The translations under genes were made by a program, and so were the position numbers. A model generated the notes under the pieces. The model searched no databases. It was given only the letters and a program-made list of their open reading frames with translations, and was not told where the DNA came from. A DNA stretch of 64,000 nucleotides from Ridgeia piscesae (Eukaryota > Annelida > Polychaeta > Sabellida > Siboglinidae), in the NCBI GenBank assembly GCA_025642075.2, contig JAODUO010001368.1:62001-126000 (forward strand), given 5' to 3'. Shown one piece after another: positions 37,035 to 47,876 of the stretch. Each line of letters starts with the position of its first letter. Positions within the stretch are counted from its first letter, which is position 1.

Positions 37035-37900
37035 ATGTTAGACTTGATGATGAATGAATGAACGTTTATTTAACAACAACACAGGAATACACAACATATT
37101 ATGGGGAAATAATAAAATACATAATGGTAAAGACAATACAATATAATACAATTACATGATTGGTGAATCGCTGCTGCTGTTAAAGGGACATAGCAGAAGC
37201 CTTATGACTTGTAAGGTGCCATGCCCTTTTCAACTAAAATACATAGTAGTTGTAGTAAAAGTTACATGATTGAATACAAAGCACCAGTAATGGTATTTTT
37301 TATCATTGTGTTCACTGTTCATAAATACGAAGAAAGTAACGTCGACTTTAATCTTGTCTTATATTGTTGCAAACTTGGCAACTGTGTTATGTCACTTGCT
37401 AGACCGTTCCATATGTGTGTACCTCTGACTATAATTGACAGAAGTCTATGACTATTGGTGGTGTTTGATTTTTTAACATAAAATAGTTTAGATTGTCTGG
37501 TATTATGCTTGTGTACGTCTGCAGTTGGTTCAGAAAACGCTTGTACACGACCTTTTAACCAGTGGTTGTTTACTTTATAAAGCATAACCATAGTTATAAT
37601 TTGTTGTGTAAGTAAATCTTGAAATTTAAGAATTGTTGCGCAGTGAAAAAATACAGATGTATGTCCATGGTAATCAAGGCTATATATTATTCGTATAGCT
37701 TTTTTCTGCAACAGAGAAAGTTTTCTGAGTCTAGACGGATACGTATTTCCCCATATTTCACAGCAATAAGTGCGGGAAAATTTGGGGGGTAGAAGTTTGA
37801 AATTTGGGGGTGTATAAATTTGAAAAACAAGCAGAAATATTGATTGATAAGTATTATTCTTATGTTAAGGTTATTCATAAAGTTGTACTGGACATATATT
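37035..37900 (-). pseudogene. LINE 3' end: reverse transcriptase C-terminus
   Basis: The minus strand reads LRKLSLLQKKAIRIIYSLDY, then GHTSVFFHCATILKFQDL, then IVRGTHIWNGLA near 37430. This is the standard C-terminal tail of a non-LTR reverse transcriptase (W-G, L-Q-K-K-A-I-R, L-x-x-x-D-L, W-N-x-L). A 130-codon stretch is open (37319-37711). The untranslated 3' end runs down to about 37040, where cgttcattcattcat forms a short tandem tail. The element lacks its catalytic half. It is a different family from the CR1-like LINE next door and from the relic at 856-1775. Confidence 0.85.
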
Positions 37901-38244
37901 GAATAGTAGTTTTGGTTAAAGTTTGTTAGTTAACAGTATTTTTGAACAGATTAGATTAGTGGGTGATAATATGGTAATCTAGGCTTCGACAAATTGTAAA
38001 CAAGATTGAGCAAATCTCTTTATTTGATATAGTATATAAGAGATAAAGCAATAAGCGTAACAACTACATATGTAAGATAATACTGTGAATACGAATTATT
38101 GTTATTAAAAATAAACAAGTGTTTTAGTAGGAAATAACATGTTTATAACATAAAGTGTGCTGCAGTTGCTGTACATAATAAACAGACAGTCTTTCTAAAG
38201 AGTAAGTTGGTATAAACTAAGAGTTGATTTTGACAAATCGTAAT

Positions 38245-38976
38245 ATGGCACCTTGCAAGCGGCAAGTGAAGGCAAGGAGGCACTTGGTGTGTAACCACTG
38301 CCACAGCTTGGTGGATTTTGCCGTATCGGGGTGCGGAAAAACTTGGTTAGAGACAACGGAGGAAGGGATTATGTTCCAATGTTTAGGGTGTTGGAAAGTG
38401 GACTGTCTGACAGCATAGTTAACTAGGCTAACGTATATTGAGAAGGGGATGGAGAGTGGAGGGAGGGTGATTGCAAGGAAAACAAATGGAGAAAGAACAA
38501 CACGAAAAATGACATGCAGGAAGGTGTCAGGGGAGAAAGTGACAGTAGAGGAGGGAGGGACAAGGGGACAGGAGAAGAGAGTAGATGCGACAGGAGGAAA
38601 GACGAATGGAAGAAAGGAAGTGAGAGTAGATGTGACCAAACGGAAGTCAATAACAAGGACGATGATAGAGAAGGAAAGAAAGGAACAACAGAGAAAGCGG
38701 AAGGGGAAAATTCAGCAACCAGGAAGATGCAAAACGGAGGAGCTACTCTGAAGCAGTGATCGAGGGGGCATTGAGAACAAAAAAGGTATTTATGGGAGAC
38801 TCCATTTTGCGAAAGACAGACAGGACATTAAGCAAAGGAGAAGACGTTGTTTGTCTTCCGGGGGCTAGGATAGAGCATGTGACTGAACGGGTAGAGGACG
38901 TATTGGGTCATGGCCAAGGAGGGTCTATATTAGTACATGTAGGGACGAACAATGCAGACAGAGATGGAACAACCAG
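38245..38976 (+). pseudogene. LINE ORF1: zinc-binding segment, basic linker, SGNH esterase N-terminus
   Basis: The first segment starts MAPCKRQVKARRHLVCNHCH and continues with SGCGKTW and FQCLGCWKVDC. This is a Cys/His-rich module like the PHD-type finger of CR1 ORF1, and it is stopped at 38416. A Lys/Arg/Glu-rich linker follows (38449-38751). From 38756 the frame reads KKVFMGDSILRKTDRTL, where Gly-Asp-Ser is esterase block I, and later ILVHVGTNNADRDGTT, where Gly-x-Asn is block III. The coding sequence is then interrupted at 38977 by the Harbinger element and resumes at 43143. ORF1 proteins bind nucleic acid and assist retrotransposition; the esterase's exact role is not settled. Confidence 0.82.
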
Positions 38977-38984
38977 TGGCCAGT

Positions 38985-39078
38985 TTCATAAACCGTACTT
39001 AGACTACGCGTTTACTTAGCGCTACGCAAGTGCGTAAATTCCAATTCTTGCGTAGCTAAGTAGTTGCGTAAAACTAAG
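38985..39078. promoter_or_regulatory. Harbinger left subterminal CTAAGTA-type repeats
   Basis: TACTTAG occurs in both orientations within about 90 bases (gtacttagac, tttacttagcg, gctaagtag, actaagcta), with GCGTA/TACGC between. The same words recur at 42960-43135. Such subterminal arrays are where Harbinger transposase and its Myb partner bind in known cases. Binding here is inferred. Confidence 0.6.
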
Positions 39079-39084
39079 CTACGG

Positions 39085-40560
39085 AGGGTTTTTATTGGGA
39101 GGAACTTTAATATTTTTACTTGGGAAAGAAACTGTATGGAAAATTACCTCCCTTAAGCGGAAAGGCCACCCGTGTTCCCCCCCACAGTCCTGCTTAGATC
39201 GATGGAACCCCAAAAGGGAACCCGGGTTCCTACAAATATTTGAGGGAGGAAAAAGGGAAGGGCCCAAATTACTAGAAAAGTGAAAAAATCACCAGCTCGG
39301 AAAAAGGTTTGGTTAGAATGCGTTTGTTTCAGAGCAAAGGGTGCAAAATCCGTAAAAAAAAAGAAAGAAATAAAATTTGGGAGGGAAATTTGTCACAAAA
39401 GGGAAACTTGCGTGGGGCGGAAGGCGAACCAAATTGGAATAAGGATATGAAATGGGAAGATAGATTGGAAAAAGGGGTTATTTTTTTTAAGAATCCCTCC
39501 CGCTGTGCTACCCAAATGGAAGTGAAAAGAAGGAAGGGAAAAAGCCTGGTGTCGACCTAGTTCAGGCTCGATGACAAAATGGTTGGTTAAAGGGATCGTG
39601 GTAAACATAAACAAAAAAAATAATACCATAACGGGTATTGTTAAACACTGTATACATTTTGGGGATATTTAACCTGGCATTAAGTTTTGGCATTCTCAAA
39701 TTTCCTAAATTTTTTAATAATACAAAATATTTACTTTTTGTGTTAACAACTACAGAAGTGTTAGACAATACTATTTTGGTAAGAAGGAATTTTGAAGCAA
39801 GATATGTGAGCCACTGTGGGGTTTTTTAACAGCGATACTTTTTCATCAAAATGGACAACGCAATTAGAAAATGGTGGAATTTTTTTCTGCAAAAGGCATG
39901 ATGGTGGGGAATATTTCAAAGATTTTTGGGTTTTAATCGACACTGAAGAATAAGACCCGCACCAAATCTGCTTATACTTAACAAGTGAATTGAAATTGTT
40001 TTTAAAATTTGTACTGCTTGAACAAGATGGGGGAAAAGGTCTAAGAAAATTACTTACCGCATGTAGATCCTTAAAATCTGAAATACGCTTTAAATTAAGG
40101 AATCGAGACATTAGGGTGGGAGAATGCAGTTTTAAAACCAATAAGAGCTGAAATTAAAATTAAAAATCACAAGTTCTTGTTTATAAAAATACAGCAGACT
40201 TTTATATGTTGAACATAAACGAAAGTCAATTTTTGGTGGGTTTGGTATTTATACATATAGGGAGGGGGTTTTTATCAGAAAACCAAATGGGTTTTGTTTG
40301 GAAAAAAGTTATTCCAGACGGCAAATTTTGAAAGGAACAGGTGAATATGAAATAAAAATTACCTAGTTGGGTTTCTAAAAATAAAATTGAGACAATTTAC
40401 ATACCGCTTGCAATGTGGGGTTCAATTTATTAAAGGAATGTTCCAGTTAATAAAAAGTAATCAAATTTTAATTTTTTAAAACAAAAGAAAAAAGCAGAGC
40501 TGTAACCATAGTTTAAAATCACTTTCAACTTATTAGGGAAAGATAATTTAAAGAACAGTT
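39085..40560 (+). other. Corrupted copy of the CR1-like LINE inside Harbinger
   Basis: Fragments match 43310-45060 in the same order with very many indels and stretched homopolymers. Anchors are ttgggaaagaa, taagcggaaagg, gatcgatgga, aagatatgtgagccactg, acactgaagaataagac, ctgaaatta, cataccgcttgcaat and gttcaattt. Clean repeat copies nearby are about 95% alike, so this region is out of line with ordinary decay. It replaces the part of Harbinger where the partner gene's N-terminal Myb/SANT exon is expected. An assembly patch from low-quality reads is the simplest explanation. Confidence 0.75.
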
Positions 40561-40741
40561 TTTATTGAAATGTAAACAATAACAGGCATGACATGAAAAC
40601 AATAAATTTTTAGTATTTTGAAGATGTACATGGTTTCAATTAGTCGTAAGAAACCGTTGTTTAAACCGCAAGTGTAACATAAATGGTTGTTATTCAGAAG
40701 CGTCTCAGGTCAACACTCAGTTAGACACTCTTGTCAATGCG

Positions 40742-41155
40742 GTGGTCATGGCAACTGATGACAACACGATGGTGGTGTCCACTCCCGCCGATGCGATGAT
40801 TCCATCCACCCCAGTCGACACTTTCCAAGCTGATGACGTGGCGTCGACGCCGGTCATATCCATGCTGACACCCCAACGACAGGTAGTCCCACCAAGCAAC
40901 ACTCACCTGGCGAACACACAAAAGAGGGGACGTGCACAAGACAACTACCACGATCTGGTGACAGAGGAGAGAGAAAAAGTGAAGCTGGAGGTGGCAAAAC
41001 TAAAACTAGAGGTTAAGAAAATTAAACTTGAATGCAAATTGACTAGTTTGCTTACCTACAAGGAGACGCTGCTAGTTCAGAAGCTAGAGCGAGAAATGGG
41101 TGTATCGCCTAAACTGATTGACTCTATTGGGTCAGACATTGAATCAGACGACTGA
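40742..41155 (+). CDS. Harbinger partner protein, C-terminal part (Myb/SANT-type)
   Basis: An open frame of 137 codons ends at 41155, only 104 bases from the transposase stop on the opposite strand. The N-terminal half is Thr/Pro/Asp-rich. It is followed by a charged coiled coil with VKLEVAKLKLEVKKIKLE and an acidic end, DIESDD. This is the typical C-terminus of the Myb/SANT-like protein (NAIF1-like) that partners Harbinger transposase for nuclear import and end binding. The Myb/SANT domain itself is missing. It should lie upstream, where the corrupted LINE sequence sits. The ATG at 40742 is therefore probably internal and not the true start. Confidence 0.7.
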   Translation: MVMATDDNTMVVSTPADAMIPSTPVDTFQADDVASTPVISMLTPQRQVVPPSNTHLANTQKRGRAQDNYHDLVTEEREKVKLEVAKLKLEVKKIKLECKLTSLLTYKETLLVQKLEREMGVSPKLIDSIGSDIESDD

Positions 41156-41259
41156 ACAATGTTTTCTGTAAAGAGACTGCTATTGGTTATTAGCCTGTGA
41201 AATGTGTCATTGTATTAGTGCCAACCGTAGCGACAATTCAACAAATGTACACTTATAAT

Positions 41260-42996
41260 TCAAATAAAATATGTTAATAACATAATATGATTTGGAAAAT
41301 GTGTGTACCCGCTGAAATATCGTTGCACCAGTCTGTCCCGCTTTGCTCTGCCTGTTACGGTTGGAACGCCTCCTTCGTTGTTGCCATCGTTGCCGTCATT
41401 GTCGTCATCCACTGGATGGTCATCTTCATCAGGCACTGGCAGTCTCAGCTTGACAGCAATGTTATGCAACACGATGCACGCCATGATAATCTGGCATGCC
41501 TTGCCAGGTTCATACCTAACAGAAAATGCAATGTGACACTTACTGCGGAATAAAATCACACGATGTTTGTGTCCAGTCACCGTTGTATTTTTTAAATTCT
41601 AAAAGTAGATGTGACAAACATCTGGATATGTATTTGCTAAAAATATTGTTTTATAAGACCAGTACACAGTAGCAATAATAAATACAGACAAGTTAGTTAA
41701 TAAACAGTTGTCACATACTGGAAACAACTACAAGAGCAACATGTCCATACTATTCATTTAAGTAAATACATTGAAATGTGGGACCACAGCTGATACTGTA
41801 TAAAATTGCATACATTACAGATGGTATAATAAATTGTCATGTTGTTGTTGAATAAACATATGCCCTAGGCCTGTGTGCAGACAGCTCCAGCCGGTGTTTT
41901 TTTAAAGGAAACTGACAGTGTTCCATTAAGCAAGGTAGCTGAGTGTAAGTAAAATATTAATAGAAATACTGTGGATGCTTACATCTTCATTAAATAAAGT
42001 TTTTTGATGCACGATTTAGTGTCCTTTGTCCCAACTGACAACATGCATAATATAAAATACAACCCATGAAACAGTAAACAGTTTTCTATAAAAGAAATAC
42101 GTGTACCTTAAGCCTGTGTGTAGGCAGTGCCACCTTCTCTTTAAAATTCCGTTGCATCTCTCTATGATGCAACGAGTAGCGCAGTGGCTATCATTGTAAC
42201 GCTGTTGCTCGGCGTTTGCGACGTGTATATAAGGTGTCAGTAGCCAGTCTCTCAGCATGTAGCCGCTGTCTCCCAGGATGAAGCCTTCCAGTGGGCGGGG
42301 CATCGTTTCAAACTTGGTAAACACTGGACTCTCCCTCAGGATGCGTGCGTCATGGACCGAGCCCGGCCAACGAACAACACAGTTCATGATGCTGGCATCG
42401 GCGTCACATATCAGCTGCACGTTAATCGTGTGGTCATTTTTTCGGTTGACGTATTCGTGCTCGTTAACGGCCGGGGTAGCGATCTTAACGTGCGTACAGT
42501 CGACGCAACCGATAACGTTTGGAAAGTTCGCCACGGCATGGAACACGACTTTCATGGCTTCCGTCTCGCGTTGTGGGTGGAAGCGAACGTGTCTCGGCAC
42601 AAGTCGAGCGAAGGCTGCAGCCACTCGGTGTATAGTTCTAGAAATGGTTGCCTTGCTGACACCAAACAAATCACCAACTACCAACTGGAAACTTCCACAC
42701 GCAAAGAATCGCAACGCGATAAGGACTTGGAGCGTTGGTGTCAGTGAACCTTTTCGTTCAGCAACCGAAACGTTGTCATCGACCATATCTACAAGGTTTA
42801 TGATGTCAGCACGACGAAAACGGTACCTCTTGAACAATTCGGCGTCGTCGTAAATTTCGAAGGGATGTGACCTGTCCCTGAACACTCGCTCTCGATGTAA
42901 TCCTCTTCTTGCTCCGTTATTCAGTCGATGTACAGGTCGTAATGCCGCCATTTTGAAAGTGTCTAAGAAGTACTTAGTCTTAGTGGATTTACGCAA
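41260..42996 (-). CDS. PIF/Harbinger DDE transposase (HARBI1-like), two exons
   Basis: Exon 1 is 42996-42107 and exon 2 is 41515-41260. The intron has GT at 42106-42105 (TTAAG|GTACAC) and AG at 41517-41516 (TGTTAG|G). Splicing is in phase 2 and gives 381 residues with no stop. In the spliced protein there is a helix-turn-helix FGVSKATISRTIHRV at 111-125 and the catalytic triad Asp166 (GCVDCTHVKI), Asp243 (LGDSGY) and Glu279 (CIIERCNGILKRR). The C-terminus across the junction reads GLRYEPGKACQIIMACIVLH. The Met at residue 16 (42951) is an equally good start and would give 366 residues, near the usual 350. The frame is intact in a dead neighbourhood, so the insertion is relatively young. The protein cuts and joins the element's inverted repeats, usually with the Myb/SANT partner. 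Confidence 0.92.
41580..42015. other. Intron of the Harbinger transposase
   Basis: No other feature is seen within the 591-base intron (41516-42106). Confidence 0.6.
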
Positions 42997-43135
42997 TGGG
43001 GGTAGGTGGCGTAGGCTAAGTAGTACATAGCGTCTATTGCGTAGTCTAAGTAGGGGACATGAAACGCAACATTGTCTATGGTAACCTTCTTAGCACTAAG
43101 TAAACGTTCGTAGCCGCTAAGTAGGCTACATGAAA
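42955..43135. promoter_or_regulatory. Harbinger right subterminal CTAAGTA-type repeats
   Basis: At least five copies of CTAAGTA or its complement occur (gtacttagtcttag, ggctaagtag, gtctaagtag, cactaagtaa, cgctaagtag), interspersed with GCGTAG. They match the words at the left end. The array overlaps the transposase 5' end, so it may also be its promoter. Confidence 0.6.
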
Positions 43136-43142
43136 CTGGGCC

Positions 43143-43467
43143 CTGGATAGTAAAGAGATACAGAGAGTTGGTAGAGACACTGAAGAAGACAAGAGTTGAA
43201 CAGATCATACTCTCAGGAATCTTGCCAGTGATGAGGGGAAGGGGAGCAACGTATAGAACCTGCTAGAGGATGGCAATTAACGCACTAGTAGAGCAGATGT
43301 GTGAAGAAGAAGGAGTTGGATTGGTAGATTTGTGGGGATATTTTGTTGGGAAAGAAGACATGTATATGAGAGATTGCCTCCATCTAAGCGGAAAGGGCGC
43401 AGCAGTGTTCTCCGAGAACCTGCTTCGATCGATGGACAATGGAACAGGTAGCAACTGTTTAAACTAG
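43143..43467 (+). pseudogene. LINE ORF1: SGNH esterase C-terminus, right of Harbinger
   Basis: This resumes the esterase after the insertion as IVKRYRELVETLKKTRVEQI, then LSGILPVMRGRG, an in-frame TAG at about 43265, then GVGLVDLWGYFVGKED and DCLHLSGKGAAVFSE. DCLHL carries the Asp-x-x-His pair that completes the catalytic triad with the Ser at about 38800. The domain is therefore physically split by 4.2 kb and also stopped. Confidence 0.85.
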
Positions 43468-43559
43468 TTTCGCAGGGAGGATACACAGAGAAGCCAAATA
43501 CTAGATAAAGATAGCAAAAAGACATCAGCAAAGAACAGCATGGAAAGCCCTACGGAATT

Positions 43560-44265
43560 TGGTTATACATGTGTTTGTTTAAATGCAAGGAGCATTAGTA
43601 AACAAAAGAAATGAAATAAACATTATGGTAGAAGATATTGACCCTCACATAATAGGTATACCTGAATCTTGGGCCACCCCCGATATATCAGAAGCCAAAT
43701 TAGGAATGACAGGATATGTAATGTTTAGGAAAGATAGATTAGGAAGAAGGGGAGGCGGAGTTATTTTTTATATTAAAGAATCCATCCAGGTTTATGAAAT
43801 AAAATTAGAAAAAGAAGCAGAATGTGAAGAAGCTGTCTGGTGTAACATAATTACAGGAAACTCAACATTAACTGTTGGGTTAGTGTATCGGAGTCCAAAC
43901 ATAAGCATAGAAGAGAATGAAAAAATACATAACGTGAAGTAAGTAAACGGGACTGTATTATTTTGGGGGATTTTAACCATGGGCATATACAGTGGACATC
44001 TCTACAGAGTACCGGGAGGGAGGATCAAGAGTTTTTTAATTTAGTACAAGATAGTTTCCTTTCTCAACATGTGTTAGAAGCAACCAGGGGCGAGAACGTG
44101 TTAGACATAGTATTGAGCTCACAGAAGGAATGTGTTGATAATGTCAAGATATGTGAGCCACTGGGATGTAGTGATCACAGCCAGATACATTTTATCATCA
44201 AAGTAAAGGGAGAACGGAATAGAAAAATAAGGTACAGGAATTTTTTTTCACAAAGGAACATATAA
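43560..44265 (+). pseudogene. LINE endonuclease domain (frameshifted)
   Basis: Same domain as 27365-28067. Blocks are NKRNEINIMVEDIDPHIIG, ESWATPDIS, RRGGGVIFYIKES, GLVYRSPN, a frameshift at about 43940, then GDFNHGHIQW and CSDHSQIHF. The Ser-Asp-His block is kept here, unlike copy 1, but the ITE-SW block has Pro (IPESW). The last few codons before 44265 are frameshifted by a run of T. Confidence 0.88.
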
Positions 44266-44269
44266 GGAC

Positions 44270-46282
44270 ATGAGGGAATATTTAGCAAAGATAGACTGGA
44301 ATAAGACACTGAAGAATAAGACAGCAACAGAATGCTGGAATATTTTAAAGAGTGAAATTGACAGCGTCGTTAACACATTTGTCCGCTTGAAACAACTGGG
44401 GAAACGGTCAAAGAAGAAACACTTATCGAAGGAAACCATTAGACAAATCAAGTACAAGCTAATGATGTGGAAGAGATATAGACACACTGGAAGTGAAGAA
44501 GACTATAGCATTTATAAAGAAGCACTTAATCAAGCTACAGCTGAAATTAGAAATTCAAAGAGAAGCTATGAACAAAAAATTGCTTTTACTATAAAACATG
44601 ACAGCAAGAGTTGTTATGCGCATGTTCGAAGTAAACAGAAAGTCAGGATAAGGTCGGTCTCTAGAAAGTATTGATGGAAACATAATAACAGAGGGATTCT
44701 TCATGGCAGAAAACCTAAATGAGTACTTTAGTTCGGTGTTTACCAGGGAAGATATTAGTATATTACCAGTACTTGAGACTAAGTTCGAAGGGAGAGAGAG
44801 ATAAGAGATATGAAGGATAATAAATCACCTGGAGTGGATGGGATTCCTCCCAAATTACTATTGGAAATTGTAGAACAAATCAGCATACCGCTTGCAATAG
44901 TGTTCAATTTGTCATTAGAGGAGGGAATAGTTCCGTTAGAATGGAAAGAAGCAAACATTGTACCATTATTTTAAAAAAAATCGAGAAACAAGTCAGAGAA
45001 CTGTAGACCAGTGAGTTTAACATCAGCGATTTGCAAACTATTAGAAAGACTAATTAAAGATCACTTGGATGTTTTTCTTGTTAAAAATAAATTGATAAAC
45101 CCATCTCAACATGGGTTTTTAAAAGCGAGGTCATGCTTAACAAGTAATATGTTATGTTTTTTGGAAGATGTTACAAAGTGGGTAGATGAGGGATCACCAG
45201 TAGATATAATCTACTTAGATTTAAAAATAGCCTTTGACAAAGTGCCACACCAAAGACTACTGCTTAAACTAAAGGCCCATGGCATAGGAAATGGTATGAT
45301 CAACTGGATAGAAAAATGGCTTATTGATAGAAGACAAAGAGTAGTAGTTGATGGGGAGGTTTCAAACTGGAAATTGGTTTTGATTGGAGTACCGCAGGGA
45401 TCAGTACTGGGACCTATTTTATTCTTAATATGTATCAATGATTTGGATGATGACATAACAAGCAAGGTGTTGAAGTTTGCGGACGACACAAAAGTGTTAA
45501 GAGAATTAAAGGTGATGCAGATAGACAGCATTTACAAGATGATCTTAATAAGTTGATAGAATGGTCTGAGAAGTGGCAAATGCTGTTTAATTTTGGAAAG
45601 TGTAAGTGTCTCCACACAGGACATGGGAATGAAGATGCACAATATACAATGGGTGGTACTGTACTAAATACTACGTTAAATGAAAAGGACTTAGGGTTAA
45701 CTATTAGTGCTGACATGAAAGAATCAGAACAGTGTGGAATTGCAGCAGCGAAGGGAAACAAAATTCTTGGATTAATAAGGCGAAATATAGTGTACAAAGA
45801 AAAAGAACTAATAATACCGCTGTATAAAACAATAGTAAGGCCTCACTTATAATATTGTATACAAGCATGGAGGCCATATCGCAAGAAGGATATTGATATG
45901 CTAGAAAGAGTACAAAGGAGAGCAACCAAAATGATACAAAAACTCAGGAATATTAGTTATTAACTGCGTCTAAAAGAATGTGGTTTAACAACACTAGAAA
46001 CCAGAAGATTGAGAGGAGATCAGATTGAGGTGTTTAAAATATTGAATGGGTATGAAAATATTGACAGAAATATTGTTTTCACGGTCAAGGAAGAGAGAAG
46101 GACTAGAGGATATGGAGTTACATTAGCAAAGAACTAGTGTAGACTAGATATTAGAAAATATTCATTTTCACAAAGATCAGTAAACGAATGGAACAGATTA
46201 TCAGCTGATTGTGTAGGTGCTAGTAGTGTTAAAATATTTAAAAATAAAATCGACATATACCTAAGATGGGCGGGGTATACTT
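44270..46282 (+). pseudogene. LINE reverse transcriptase (broken)
   Basis: The blocks are in order across frame changes: NKSPGVDGIPPKL, PLEWKEANIVPLF, LTSAICKLLERLIKDHLD, motif A IIYLDLKIAFDKVPHQRLL, motif B GVPQGSVLGPILF, motif C VLKFADDTKV and the thumb and tail LGLIRRNIVYKEKE, CIQAWRPYRKKDIDMLERVQ, SVNEWNRLSAD. Compared with copy 1 it lacks about 60 bases near 44800. It also has a stop before SENYRP (run of A at about 44975) and further stops at 45850, 45960 and 46135. Asp-Asp is intact, but the gene as a whole is dead. It ends about 46282 with the LINE's 3' untranslated region following. Confidence 0.9.
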
Positions 46283-46400
46283 AGATAGATAGGTTGGACT
46301 CTGGATAAGCCAAATGGCTTCCTAGTCCACCTGCCATCTATTTGAATTTCTAGGTGGTAATCTTGTTAAATCTTGTTAAATATGGTTAAACAAGTGATTG

Positions 46401-47010
46401 GTATAACGTGCGTAACGCTTGAATGTCAAGAACATCCTTTGTTTGATACAAAAGGGCTATTCGTTTTGATACCTTTGTTTCAACCGTGTTTACCTGCTCT
46501 CTCCACGTTAAGTTTTCATCAGTGTCTTCTTATAACATGTGGTGTACCACAAAGTTCCATACTTGGACTAATTTTTTTTCCTATATATTAATGACATGTA
46601 TAAAGTATCAACTGTCATAACATGTATAACATTTGCTGATGTCACCAACTTCTTGTACACAGGTGTTTCAGAAATGTGCAAAATAGCATCTTCAGAATTG
46701 AACAAGTTGAGTATATAGTTTAATACAAATACATTTTCTTTAGGTATTTCTAAAACACAAACTGTACAGTTATAAGAAGGAAAAAGACAGTAAATAATCT
46801 CACTATTAGCATCAATGGAAACAATATTTAAAGAGTTTATACTACACAATTTCTTGGTGTTTATATAGACTGTCAGTCAGATTGGAATAACCGTAATAAT
46901 AATAAGAAAAAAATATATAAAAGAATGTGTCTATTATGAATAGCCAAGCACCTGTTAAATAGTCATTCGTTTTATTCTCTGTACTGCACTCTCATCATGC
47001 CTAATCTTAA
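46401..47010 (+). pseudogene. Old LINE reverse transcriptase fragment
   Basis: Plus-strand frames give CGVPQSSILGLIFFPIY, then TCITFADVTNFLYTG, with the usual Gly-Val-Pro-Gln block and a decayed Phe-Ala-Asp-Asp (second Asp is Val). Weaker thumb-region resemblance follows. It is far more decayed than the neighbouring CR1-like element and belongs to a different family. Confidence 0.65.
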
Positions 47011-47629
47011 GTACTGTTGAATATGAATACATATAAGAAAAAGGTCAACCACTATATGTTACATAAAAAGCAATAAGAATATGTAAACATAAGAATATGT
47101 AAATATGAAATGTACTTGCCACACACAAGACCTATTTTAGTTATATCAATACTTTGCATGTATATGATATGACTGATTTCAACAATATGGGGTTGAAGTT
47201 TTATGTTAACAACAATTTGCTTTCAGATCATAATGTTAAGTTACTTTGAGAGAGTATCTCATGGTCACAATCATAATAACGCAATAGAAACTATTAACAC
47301 CAAATGGATTAGTCTGCCATTGCCCATAATGTCTGATTATATAGTTACATTTGTATTGAAAATTGAATTTCTAATATGACATATTTGTTCTGATACTGGA
47401 AAGTAACTGTAGTGTAAGCTGCACATGACAAGTCTCCCTCGGTAATATTCCGTCTGGCTCAGCCTCAGATCGATTAATTGCTATCACCCAAGCATTGTAT
47501 ATTTTGGGTAAATGTATGCCTGCCTTTACTGGTAATTCCGTGAACAGAAATGGAATTTATGTGGCAGTATATATCTTATGTATTAGTGGTACACGCTGGC
47601 ATAACTGACTTGTCTGACAACCGGAAGTA
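47011..47629. other. No gene seen
   Basis: AT-rich DNA. No family recognised. Confidence 0.4.
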
Positions 47630-47872
47630 GCAAGTAGGCCCGCTATGACTTGCATCTGGCGGATAACTGCATGTACTATAAGTCTCCCGATTTCTATGGC
47701 AGCAGCCAGGCAATTATGGATTTCGTTAGAATGTTACACTTTAGTTTAAGGTCACATTCTCTGCAAACCGCTGACGTTTAATAATATATTTTGAAATTGC
47801 AACCGTGTGTTAACTTTGTTTAGGAATGTAAGTGTATGACATGGAAGCCTTGCCTTTTTGCAATTTTTGTCC
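47630..47872 (-). mobile_element. Diverged terminal fragment of the TTAA transposon (third copy)
   Basis: In reverse orientation this matches the left 160-200 bases of the 5-kb transposon: aacgtcagcg.ttt, agaatgtgacctta and aacgaaatccat.at.gcctgg correspond. It ends GCCTTGCCTTTTTGCAATTTTTGTCCT followed by TTAA at 47873-47876, like the AGGGC...TTAA end of copy 2. The internal part is absent. The open frame at 47832-48167 runs over this end and is not a gene. Confidence 0.65.
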
Positions 47873-47876
47873 TTTA

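Larger units (their letters stand above)
38978..43140. mobile_element. PIF/Harbinger DNA transposon nested in LINE
   Basis: The left end GGCCAGTTTCATAAACCGTA and, reversed, the right end ATGAAACTGGGCC form inverted repeats of about 55 bp with indels. Both ends share CCAGTTTCAT, TACTTAG, CTACG and CGTTTACTTAG. Inside are a DDE transposase on minus and a convergent partner protein on plus, the standard two-gene Harbinger plan. LINE coding sequence continues on the far side, so the Harbinger inserted later. The target duplication is not clean (TGG is a possibility). Confidence 0.9.
38200..46400 (+). mobile_element. CR1-like LINE, copy 2, nearly full length, split by Harbinger
   Basis: Without the inserted transposon (38978-43140) this is about 4 kb. 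The order is an ORF1 with a zinc-binding segment, a basic linker, an SGNH esterase, an endonuclease and a reverse transcriptase. A 3' region follows that ends in a short repeat (atcttgttaa twice, 46360-46380). This architecture with an esterase in ORF1 is known for the CR1 group. Frameshifts, stops and a 60-base deletion near 44800 show it is no longer active. Confidence 0.9.

Noticed and set aside
38449..38751. Separate Lys/Arg-rich protein gene
   Set aside because: It lies between the zinc-binding and esterase parts of the LINE ORF1 and is best explained as its basic linker.
42278..42853. 191-codon plus-strand open frame
   Set aside because: Antisense shadow of the Harbinger transposase exon 1, which carries the recognisable DDE motifs.
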